A DNA stretch of 7,176 nt from Halanaerobiaceae bacterium. Lineage in GTDB: Bacteria > Bacillota > Halanaerobiia > Halanaerobiales > Halarsenatibacteraceae. Location of the stretch: contig PWHA01000081.1 in the NCBI GenBank assembly GCA_003554685.1, positions 1 to 7,176 of the forward strand. Direction: 5' to 3'. The notes beneath the pieces were generated by a model that saw only the letters and a list, made by a program, of their open reading frames with translations, had not been told where the DNA came from and did not search any database. Position 1 is the stretch's first letter, and each line of letters starts with the position of its first letter. The translations under genes and the position numbers were made by a program. Below are positions 1-5,595 of the stretch, piece after piece.

Positions 1-129
1 GACTATTATAAAATCGAGCTGCTCCCAGCCCCGTTCTTCCATATCTCTTTTACTGATCACCATATATCGATCCCGGTTAATCTGCTCTGAATTTATTTTA
101 TTTCTCTCCTGAATCTGCTCCAAATTCAT
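1..129 (-). CDS. ygiQ: YgiQ-family radical SAM protein, N-terminal part (cut by the window edge)
   Basis: The minus strand is open from an ATG at 129-127 to the window edge, giving 43 residues. A strong purine-rich ribosome binding site (GGGAGGGG) lies about eight bases upstream. The stretch from residue 24 on (VISKRDMEERGWEQLDF) matches the conserved start of the YgiQ/UPF0313 family, whose members read roughly 'ISxxDMxxRGWxQLDF' before a 'GDAYVDHPSFG' motif; that motif would lie just outside the window. Family knowledge: these are large (about 600 residue) cytoplasmic radical SAM proteins of unclear substrate; the CxxxCxxC iron-sulfur motif lies much further in, so it cannot be checked here. 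The first 23 residues are a variable polar leader with a local EQI repetition. Recognition rests on a short segment but a distinctive one. No convincing promoter was found between this gene and ygbA. Confidence 0.82.
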   Translation of the reverse strand, partial: MNLEQIQERNKINSEQINRDRYMVISKRDMEERGWEQLDFIIV

Positions 130-228
130 TTTTATTCCCCTCCCGATTTTGCTCTATACTGGTTCTTATCCTGTTCTGTTGATAGGGGGCTGCCAGGAGT
201 AATCATATTTAACCAGACAACAAGTTTT

Positions 229-331
229 TTACTTTGAAAATATGCAGATTTATTTTCATCTATTGTTGTGCTGTGAAGGAGCATGGGGATTTACTTTGAA
301 AATATGCAACTTTATTTTCGTCTATTGTTAT
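229..331. repeat. Two-copy 62-bp-period tandem repeat with a 41-bp conserved core
   Basis: Positions 229-269 and 291-331 are copies of the same 41-bp sequence beginning TTACTTTGAAAATATGCA, differing at four positions. The start-to-start distance is 62 bp. The 21-bp linkers between cores are only loosely alike. A third unit may begin exactly one period later at 353 (TTAC, then TTTGAAAAAT after four extra bases), overlapping the last codons of ygbA. The repeat lies between the 3' end of ygbA and the start of ygiQ, both on the minus strand. It has no CRISPR geometry and no clear dyad. It may be a simple duplication or a regulatory element of ygiQ. Confidence 0.75.
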
Positions 332-356
332 AGCCCAGAGGGCCATACAGGTTTAC

Positions 357-662
357 CTAATTTGAAAAATTACTGTAGATCCAATACTTTAAAGCCAGCA
401 GAGGATGATATAAGATCATCCTGGGTCCGGAAAATCGCATAACTTTTTTAATCTCTCGGCTCTTGCTCTCTTTGAAACAGTGGACTTCACAACTGCTGCA
501 AAAAATAACTTTCTTGAGTAAGGGACAGCTTTCAATTCTCATAAAACTGTATTCCAGCAGCTCCTGACATTGTTTGCACAATTTCCCGCTGTGATTTTTT
601 CTGCAGTATAACTCTACCATGGTAGTCAGAACAGATTTTTTAAAGTACTTTTTCATTTTCAC
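357..662 (-). CDS. ygbA: YgbA family protein (nitrous oxide-stimulated promoter family, PF11756-like)
   Basis: This is a small cysteine-rich protein of 101 residues, the full length of the family. Family signatures seen: MVELYC near residue 20, a CxxC at 29-32 within LCKQCQELLEY, IESCP around 46, CSSCEVHC at 55-62, and the C-terminal block RFSGPRM...HPLLAL (77-91). There are seven cysteines in all, and their spacing suggests a metal or iron-sulfur site (inference). In enterobacteria YgbA is induced by nitric oxide and linked to recovery from nitrosative stress and iron limitation; whether that role holds in this organism is unknown. The start is taken as GTG at 662 because AGGAG lies five bases upstream of it; an ATG two codons later has a longer spacing. 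It follows the membrane-protein gene by 69 bp on the same strand and is probably cotranscribed. No terminator is evident after its TAG stop. Confidence 0.85.
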   Translation of the reverse strand: MKMKKYFKKSVLTTMVELYCRKNHSGKLCKQCQELLEYSFMRIESCPLLKKVIFCSSCEVHCFKESKSREIKKVMRFSGPRMILYHPLLALKYWIYSNFSN

Positions 663-731
663 TATCTCTCCTGCTGGTTGCTGGTTCTGGTATGTTTTTT
701 CAGTTCTTTAAACTAAAAGAGATGAAGATAC

Positions 732-1274
732 TCAGTGATTCCAGAACTTAACCTGTTTTAAATAACGGGAGATGATATGATCAGCCAGGTAGGCTCCCAG
801 GCAGCCTCCCAGGAAAGCTATCAAAGTCAGCAAAATTAGAGGAACAAGCATTTTTCTGACCTCAAAGGCAGTTCGTCCAATTATAAAAAAAATAAACAGA
901 GAAACAAGGGTGCCGGAAAAGCCAAAAAATCCAGTAACCGCAATTAAACGCCAGCTCCGGTAATCTTTTATTACCAGCCAGCCGGCAAACTCAGTCAGCA
1001 GCCCAGCCAAAACAATGGCCAGCCCCATAAACAAAGAAATTAGCGACATGATACCGGCAAAAACTGCTGCTACCCCTAAAAACACACCCTGGCGTCTGAT
1101 TTTATCTACAACAGGGAAGTAGATCATGAAACTGGAAAATGCAGTGACCCCAACAAACCGGGAACCCGGTAGCGGCAGCAGATTGGCCGTCAAATAAAAC
1201 AGCCAGCCAAAGACTACGGTAAGGGAAACGGTTATAGCAATAATTGTTATTTCCCTGGCAGCAAAAATTTTCAT
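732..1274 (-). CDS. Integral membrane protein, probable ECF-transporter S-component-like
   Basis: The protein has 180 residues and is almost entirely hydrophobic, with five to six predicted membrane segments at about 8-32, 42-57, 63-102 (long enough for two), 110-133 and 142-168, and a short basic C-terminal tail. The size, the MKxFxxREI start, the charged 'DKIRRQG' loop before a Gly/Ala-rich segment, and the 'GLLTEFAGWL' block resemble substrate-binding S components of energy-coupling-factor vitamin and metal transporters, which capture a micronutrient and dock on a shared EcfAAT module. No motif identifies the substrate, and no EcfA/EcfT gene is in the window. The ATG at 1274 is preceded by AAGGA at a rather long spacing (about ten bases). 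It is the promoter-proximal gene of a minus-strand unit with ygbA. A generic small membrane protein of another family cannot be excluded. Confidence 0.6.
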   Translation of the reverse strand: MKIFAAREITIIAITVSLTVVFGWLFYLTANLLPLPGSRFVGVTAFSSFMIYFPVVDKIRRQGVFLGVAAVFAGIMSLISLFMGLAIVLAGLLTEFAGWLVIKDYRSWRLIAVTGFFGFSGTLVSLFIFFIIGRTAFEVRKMLVPLILLTLIAFLGGCLGAYLADHIISRYLKQVKFWNH

Positions 1275-1406
1275 TAACTGGGTTTCCTTCAGGTTCTCTG
1301 GATTTTTTTGATTTATATCTGGTAATTATTTTTTCTCGATATCTTTATAATCTGATTCTAAATCATTGCAGCAAGAAATTTCTTTAGCAAATTCTGATTC
1401 CATACT

Positions 1407-1435
1407 ATTATACTATAAATTAACCTTTCCAGCAA
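1407..1435 (-). promoter_or_regulatory. Sigma-A-type promoter for the S-component-like gene (and ygbA)
   Basis: Read on the minus strand, TTGCTG (1435-1430) and a perfect TATAAT (1412-1407) are separated by 17 bp. Transcription would begin near 1400, giving an untranslated leader of about 125 bases before the ATG at 1274. The leader is AT-rich, and I see no strong stem, so there is no riboswitch that I recognise despite its length. Confidence 0.55.
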
Positions 1436-1513
1436 TTTTCTAATTTAATAATGTTCATAATGATTTATTTGAGAATTATTAATTGAGTTTAGCAGATCAG
1501 CTCAATAGTATGC

Positions 1514-1586
1514 TATAATTTCGTTTTAAAGCTTTCATTTCATTTTGTAGCTTTCATTTCGCCTTATAGTTTTTATAGCTTTATAA
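1514..1586. promoter_or_regulatory. Candidate operator: repeated AGCTTTCATTTC in the divergent control region
   Basis: AGCTTTCATTTC occurs at 1530-1541 and again at 1549-1560, and a weaker form (AGCTTTATAA) at 1577-1586. On the opposite strand these read GAAATGAAAGCT. Immediately upstream is TGCTATAAT (extended -10 form, 1511-1519) with no good -35. Direct GAAA-type repeats next to a promoter of a sugar-importer operon fit operators of some DeoR-like repressors, but no regulator gene is in the window and the assignment is inference. The rest of 1275-1689 is AT-rich DNA without a supported gene. Confidence 0.3.
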
Positions 1587-1626
1587 ACCTTGCAAAGAAA
1601 CAATATTGATAAGCAGCTATAATTAA

Positions 1627-1656
1627 TTGCATTAATTTAATAATTCATGATATAAT
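1627..1656 (+). promoter_or_regulatory. Promoter of the ABC importer operon
   Basis: A perfect TATAAT at 1651-1656, preceded by TGA (extended -10), lies 18 bp after TTGCAT at 1627-1632. The start of transcription would be near 1663, leaving a leader of about 27 bases that contains the strong ribosome binding site AGGGGG (1676-1681), eight bases before the ATG at 1690. Confidence 0.6.
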
Positions 1657-1689
1657 TTAACTGTCAAAAACTAAAAGGGGGTAAAAAAG

Positions 1690-3006
1690 ATGGCAAAAAA
1701 GTTAACAATTATGTTGCTGGCAGTACTTTTAGTGCTGGGATTTTCTTTTGTGCAGGTTCAGGCAGCAGAACACATGCCGGAGAAGCCTGATGAACTCAGT
1801 ATCATAGCGCTGGACATTGATGTTGAGCAGTTCGGTGAAGGTGTTGAAATTTTCGAGGAGACCTATGGTATTGATGTGGTTTGGATGGAGTATCCCTATG
1901 GTGAGCTGTATAATCAGACATCGACGAGTATAGCGGGCGGCTCCACCTTTGATCTCTACATGATGAGCAATTCCTGGCATCCCGAATTCGGTCAGCTGGG
2001 CATGGCTGTGCCGCTGACAGATATTGTTTCCCAGGAAGAGCTGGATGAGATCAACGAGAAGTTCTTTGAAGCCACGGTAGATAACATGACCTCCCACGAT
2101 AAACAGTGGGCTCTCCCCGGTACTGCAGCAACCGTTACTTTCTTTTACAACAAGGCTATGCTGGAAGAGCTGGGCTATGATGAGCCCCCGGCAACCTTCC
2201 CTGAATGGCTTGAGGCCGGAAGAGAAGCTGTGGATGAAGGTCTGGCCACCTATGCCTTCTTCCCGGGCTGGCTGTCAGCTCACGAAGATGGTATGGTGCA
2301 GTTTGATATCATGTTAAAGATGCAAGGCGGAGCCTGGATGAATGAAGACCGGACCGAGTGGACCTTCAACAGCGAAGCAGGTGTGGAAGCTTTGACCCTG
2401 ATGAAGGAGATTCTCGATGAAGGTCTGGTACCCCGGGCAGCTTTAGAGCAGAGTGACTGGGATAACTTCCACTATTTTTTGGCCGGCGATCAGCTCTTTG
2501 AAATCAACTGGAACTTTGTTTATCCCCAGGCAGCCGATCCTGACAGGTCAGAGATAGCAGATGAGCTGGGCTACATGGTTATCCCCGGGATTGAAGAAGA
2601 AGATCCGGGTTATACAGTTCTGGGTGGTGGAGGCTATGCCATCTCCCCCACAACCCGCTCACCGGAATGGGCCTTCAGGCTGCTTGACTACATGCACCGG
2701 GACGAAGGAGCTTTAGGTGTCATGGAAGAGCAGGGCGGAGCCGAGGCTACCATTGAGAAGTTCTACACCGAAGAATATGACTATATGTTCCCGCTGGAGG
2801 ATTACCCTCTGAGAGAAGTCTATGGCGATCAGATGGAAAATGCCGGCTTCAGACCGGGAGTCTATCTGACCTGGTATTCCGAGTTTAGAGATAACATCTT
2901 CACACCTGCCATGCATCGAGCCCTCCTGGGTGAGCAGGATATTGAGGAAGCCCTGGATGAAGCCTATGAGGCAGCTCAGGAGATGCTGGAGGCTGAAGGG
3001 CTCTAA
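1690..3006 (+). CDS. Extracellular solute-binding protein of a CUT1-type carbohydrate ABC importer (SBP family 1)
   Basis: This 438-residue protein has the normal length for family 1 sugar-binding proteins. Residues 1-25 are a classical signal peptide (basic MAKK start, hydrophobic core, VQA cleavage site before AEHM). There is no lipobox cysteine, so the protein should be free in a periplasm, unlike the lipoprotein form usual in monoderm Firmicutes. The mature part has typical features: an early strand followed by FEETYGIDVVW (about 55-65), an FDLYMMSN segment around 86-93, ALPGTAATVTFFYNKAMLEELGYDEPPATF in the 120-170 region (written here only as a landmark), aromatic-rich WNFVYPQ, and the GGGGYAISPTTRSPEWAFRL region near 315-334, a common SBP hinge signature. 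The C terminus is a highly acidic helix, and acidic residues are frequent throughout, which fits a salt-adapted organism. It binds a sugar or oligosaccharide and delivers it to the two permeases downstream; the substrate cannot be told from sequence. The start is fixed by AGGGGG eight bases upstream. Confidence 0.93.
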   Translation: MAKKLTIMLLAVLLVLGFSFVQVQAAEHMPEKPDELSIIALDIDVEQFGEGVEIFEETYGIDVVWMEYPYGELYNQTSTSIAGGSTFDLYMMSNSWHPEFGQLGMAVPLTDIVSQEELDEINEKFFEATVDNMTSHDKQWALPGTAATVTFFYNKAMLEELGYDEPPATFPEWLEAGREAVDEGLATYAFFPGWLSAHEDGMVQFDIMLKMQGGAWMNEDRTEWTFNSEAGVEALTLMKEILDEGLVPRAALEQSDWDNFHYFLAGDQLFEINWNFVYPQAADPDRSEIADELGYMVIPGIEEEDPGYTVLGGGGYAISPTTRSPEWAFRLLDYMHRDEGALGVMEEQGGAEATIEKFYTEEYDYMFPLEDYPLREVYGDQMENAGFRPGVYLTWYSEFRDNIFTPAMHRALLGEQDIEEALDEAYEAAQEMLEAEGL

Positions 3007-3020
3007 ACAGGATTTAGCCT

Positions 3021-3309
3021 GGTGATTGGCTTGGCCCGGTGACTGGCAGAAATCATATGGACTCAATCACTGTCAGTTAGAGTTTAATGTCAGGTAGAGG
3101 CTAATGTAAGTTAGGGGCTCTAATTGAATGAACTGAGCTGTAATGAATGCCGCACCTGAAGAAGTTATTCTGCAACAAGTGCTGCACCTAAATTAGAGCA
3201 AGGCTGAGTTAGAGTAAGGCTGAAATAAATGCTGTAGTTGAATTAGAGCAAGGCTGAAATAAATGCTGTAATTAAATTAGAGCCCTACTGGAGTAAATAT
3301 ACTTTACTA
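3021..3309. repeat. Seventeen phased degenerate 17-bp units in the SBP-permease spacer
   Basis: From 3021 to 3309 the sequence can be cut into 17 consecutive 17-bp units without losing phase. Close pairs include 3072/3089 (GTCAGTTAGAGTTTAAT and GTCAGGTAGAGGCTAAT, 14 of 17 equal), 3208/3242 (15 of 17), 3225/3259 (ATAAATGCTGTAGTTGA and ATAAATGCTGTAATTAA, 15 of 17), and 3021/3038 sharing GGTGAxTGGC. The right-hand part (3208-3275) shows a 34-bp higher-order unit. The middle units (3123-3190) are heavily diverged. All frames contain stops, so the array is not coding. It fills most of the gap between the binding-protein gene and the first permease. Confidence 0.7.
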
Positions 3310-3327
3310 AATCACTGAGACAGCACT

Positions 3328-3382
3328 GAAGCAGGTTCTGTTCTCCTGCTTCTTCCATTGAGGGGGAAGCAGGAGAACTTTT
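3328..3382 (+). terminator. Attenuator-like hairpin between the SBP and permease genes
   Basis: GTTCTCCTGCTTC (3340-3352) is perfectly complementary to GAAGCAGGAGAAC (3366-3378). The stem extends inward by two G-T and two C-G pairs to an ATTGA loop (3357-3361), giving about 17 pairs, followed by TTTT (3379-3382) and then ACTATT. An upstream copy of GAAGCAGG (3328-3335) can pair instead with CCTGCTTC (3345-3352) across a nine-base loop, so two structures are mutually exclusive. The poor T-run suggests a partial terminator or an mRNA-stabilising 3' end for the binding-protein message, giving more SBP than permease. The hairpin ends 19 bases before the permease ribosome binding site. Confidence 0.65.
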
Positions 3383-3410
3383 ACTATTAACCTGGCGAGG
3401 AGGGACTTTG

Positions 3411-4292
3411 TTGAAAGGAAAAGAAATTACCGAAGGAAAATTGGGTTCAATCATGATGACGCCAGCTATAGTTTTGATTATAGCCACAGCAGTTATTCCC
3501 ATCATATATGTATTTTACCTTTCAACCCGTGATATCAGAGGTATCATGGATATGGGTTATATCGGCCTGGAGAACTACCGCACCATAATAGAAACCGGCC
3601 GGCTGCAGTCAGCCCTGGTGGCTACTTTTTTATTTGGCTTCGGCACCATAGCTTTTCAGCTGGTGGCGGCCATGATTGTGGCTCTGGCTTTAAATGTGGA
3701 GTTTAAGGGCAGAAACCTGGTCAGATCCCTGATTTTAATTCCCTGGGCCATTCCTACCGCTCTGGTAGGTGTTATGTGGAGCAGGTTTTTGGCCTCAACC
3801 GATGGCTATTTTAATGCCACTCTCCGGCTTTTAGGCCTGGTGGAGGGAGAAGTTAACTGGTTTTTAAGCCGGGGAACAGCTATTATGATGGTAATACTGG
3901 TGGATTCCTGGAAGTTTACCGCTATTTTTGTCATGATTTTTCTGGCCGGACTGCAGGCTATTCCCACAACCTTCTATGAAGCGGCCCTGGTGGACGGCGC
4001 CAACAGGCTGCAGCGCTTTTTCCGCCTGACCCTGCCGATTATGAAACCGGTTATTCTGGTGGCTTTGATCATGAGAACAATCTTTGTTTTTCACGCCTTT
4101 GATCTGATCTTTATCCTGACAGGAGGAGGCCCCGGTGATGCCACCCGGGTTTTATCTTACTATACTTACCAGGAAACCTTTTCTTTTTTAAGACACGGTA
4201 GAGGCTCAGCAGTCGCTTTCATATTATTTCTCTTGACCGGTCTGGTTACTTTGATCTATATTAAGATCTTGGGCACGAAAAAACAGGTTTAA
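3411..4292 (+). CDS. CUT1 ABC transporter permease (MalF/UgpA-like)
   Basis: This is an inner-membrane permease of 293 residues and six membrane segments, the usual size for the MalF-like half of a sugar importer. It has the N-terminal MMTPAIVLIIAT segment, the IGLENYRTI motif typical of the family near residue 51, and the cytoplasmic EAA loop (EAALVDGANRLQRFFRLTLP, residues 190-209), which docks the ATPase. It also has the hallmark ILTGGGPGDATRVLSYYTY region (236-254). It forms the translocation pore with the next gene product and receives sugar from the upstream binding protein. Two TTG codons in a row (3408, 3411) can serve as start. AGGAGGG at 3398-3404 is only three bases before the first but six before the second, so 3411 is preferred; the difference is one residue. 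It lies 404 bp after the SBP gene, an unusually wide gap containing the 17-bp repeats and the hairpin. Confidence 0.93.
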   Translation: MKGKEITEGKLGSIMMTPAIVLIIATAVIPIIYVFYLSTRDIRGIMDMGYIGLENYRTIIETGRLQSALVATFLFGFGTIAFQLVAAMIVALALNVEFKGRNLVRSLILIPWAIPTALVGVMWSRFLASTDGYFNATLRLLGLVEGEVNWFLSRGTAIMMVILVDSWKFTAIFVMIFLAGLQAIPTTFYEAALVDGANRLQRFFRLTLPIMKPVILVALIMRTIFVFHAFDLIFILTGGGPGDATRVLSYYTYQETFSFLRHGRGSAVAFILFLLTGLVTLIYIKILGTKKQV

Positions 4293-4299
4293 CAGGTTT
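4282..4299 (+). repeat. Nine-base tandem duplication over the permease 1 stop codon
   Basis: AACAGGTTT is repeated directly at 4282-4290 and 4291-4299, and the TAA stop (4290-4292) sits at the junction. A further AACAGGTT occurs near 4343. Probably a slippage duplication with no clear function. The rest of the 162-bp spacer to the next permease is AT-rich, with a TATAAT at 4418-4423 that lacks a -35 partner. Confidence 0.5.
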
Positions 4300-4454
4300 A
4301 AGCGAGCATTAATTGTGAGCTTATTGAGTTTTTGTAACTTATCAACAGGTTCCATCAAAATGTTTTACTTAAATAGCTTTAAATTAAATTTAATGATATT
4401 TTGCTAGCAGCAGCTATTATAATTTTATTTTTTTGAGATAGGAGTGAATAGTTG

Positions 4455-5333
4455 ATGGGAAGTTTAGAGTTAAGGGGCTGGCCAAAGGTTTTGCATAGAA
4501 TTGTTATTATCCTTGTTATTATAGCTGTCTTACTACCCTTTTACTGGATAGGGATTATGAGCGTCACCCCCCAAAGATATATCGCCGGCAGACCGATACC
4601 CTCCATGGTTCCCCGGGAGGTCTCCTTTCGAGGTTTTGCCGCGGTGCTGGGTTTGATAGAGGTCGAGGCCGGACCGGGCCGTCGGGCGGCCATGATGTTC
4701 CGCCGCTCACTGTTTAACAGTGTGGTGGTGGCGGGTTTTTCCACCTTCTTTGCTTTAATTTTCGGAGTACTGGCAGCCTATGCTTTATCCCGGCTTAAGT
4801 TCCCCGGCAAGAAGGCCTCCTATATTTTTATCCTGGGCAGCAGGCTTTTAGCCCAGATCACCCTGGCAGTGCCGCTCTTTACCATGTTTAGAACCCTGGG
4901 GATACTCGATACCTACCTGCCGCTGATTATAATGAACACTTCCTTCTGTATGGCCTGGGTTACCCTGATAATGGACAACTATTTTGATATGATAGACAGC
5001 GAAATGGAGGATGCCGCCCGGGTGGATGGCTGCACTCGCTTTGGAGCATTCTGGCGGGTGCTGCTGCCGATGGCTGTACCTGGAATAATTTCGGTCATGC
5101 TGATTTCCTTTCTCTTCGCCTGGGGTGAATTTCTCTATGCCCTGCTCTTTACCTCCAGCATGTCAGCCCGCACCATGCCGGTGGTGCTCTCGATGTTTTT
5201 AGGTCAGTATGCTATTGAGTACCGACTCCTGGCTTCGGGACTGGTGCTGGGTGTTCTGCCGCCGGTTCTCCTGGCCCTCCTGTTCCAGCGCTTTATCATA
5301 AGCGGCCTGACTCAGGGCGGAATTAAGGGTTAA
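4455..5333 (+). CDS. CUT1 ABC transporter permease (MalG-like)
   Basis: This is the second inner-membrane permease subunit, with 292 residues and six membrane segments. Family marks: the LLPFYWIGIMSVTP first segment (26-39), FNSVVVAG near 87, LAAYALSRLKFPGK (106-119), the EAA-type docking loop EDAARVDGCTRFGAFWRVLLP (185-205, with Asp for the first Ala of EAA, a common variant), FAWGEFLYAL (221-230) and the C-terminal GLTQGGIKG, typical of MalG-like proteins. It pairs with the upstream permease. ATG at 4455 is chosen; a TTG directly before it (4452) would add one residue, and AGGAG at 4440-4444 is at ten or seven bases respectively. It is the last gene of the operon and no MalK-type ATPase follows, so the importer must borrow one, as many CUT1 systems do. 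It is separated from permease 1 by 162 bp. Confidence 0.93.
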   Translation: MGSLELRGWPKVLHRIVIILVIIAVLLPFYWIGIMSVTPQRYIAGRPIPSMVPREVSFRGFAAVLGLIEVEAGPGRRAAMMFRRSLFNSVVVAGFSTFFALIFGVLAAYALSRLKFPGKKASYIFILGSRLLAQITLAVPLFTMFRTLGILDTYLPLIIMNTSFCMAWVTLIMDNYFDMIDSEMEDAARVDGCTRFGAFWRVLLPMAVPGIISVMLISFLFAWGEFLYALLFTSSMSARTMPVVLSMFLGQYAIEYRLLASGLVLGVLPPVLLALLFQRFIISGLTQGGIKG

Positions 5334-5386
5334 AGGTGATTTGCTGAATTTAAATATTTGATTCAATAATTCTTATAAAAATTAAA

Positions 5387-5477
5387 GCCTGTTCAGGGCA
5401 GGGAAAGCACCATAATATTAGTGCTTTAATCGGCTAAATGCTGATTACTGCTGCCCGGAGCAGGCCTTTTTATTTTT
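5387..5477 (+). terminator. Multi-branched hairpin terminator at the end of the importer operon, possibly bidirectional
   Basis: Four stems can form together: GCCTG/CAGGC (5387-5391 with 5461-5465), GGGCAG/CTGCCC (5396-5401 with 5451-5456) across a 4x4 internal loop, and two side arms from the junction, AAAGCAC/GTGCTTT (5404-5410 with 5421-5427) and AATCGGC/GCTGATT (5428-5434 with 5440-5446, one G-T pair). TTTTTATTTTT follows at 5467-5477, giving a plus-strand terminator for the operon. On the other strand the outer stem is followed by TTTAATTTTT, so it may also end the convergent gene at 5596-6366. It is far more elaborate than a simple terminator and could be a small structured RNA. Confidence 0.7.
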
Positions 5478-5595
5478 GATTTAGGATTGTATTTCCTTTT
5501 CTGGATTCAATATCTTTTCAGCCGGTTTACCCGGAAAGACTGGTTATAAGTCACTGCATTAACTAAAATCAGGTTTCATTCTGGTTTAAAGCCTG

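Noticed and set aside
242..442. Plus-strand open frame of 66 codons
   Set aside because: It starts inside the 62-bp repeat, has no ribosome binding site, and overlaps the well-supported ygbA gene on the other strand.
698..718. Imperfect dyad AGTTCTTTAAACT (702-714) upstream of ygbA, considered as an NO-responsive operator
   Set aside because: The arms are only four bases and match no known NsrR, NorR or FNR-type site well.
1326..1403. Minus-strand 25-codon frame starting ATGGAATCAGAA in the leader of the S-component-like gene, considered as a leader peptide
   Set aside because: Its ATG lies at or just before the predicted transcription start near 1400 and has no ribosome binding site, so it would probably not be translated.
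1729..2097. Minus-strand open frame opposite the binding-protein gene (also 2713-3066)
   Set aside because: Antisense to a clear SBP gene; no family features and no start signals.
3191..3309. Possible CRISPR array
   Set aside because: The repeats are 17 or 34 bp, contiguous and without unique spacers; no cas genes are nearby.
3272..3505. Minus-strand frame over the hairpin and the start of permease 1 (also 3864-4094 and 4541-4744 within the permeases)
   Set aside because: Shadows of the permease genes and the inverted repeat; no coding features.
5520..5545. CCGG-TTTAC-CCGG hairpin near 5522-5534 as a terminator of the thymidylate-synthase-like gene
   Set aside because: The stem is four pairs and no T-run follows on the minus strand; the branched structure at 5387-5465 is a better candidate.
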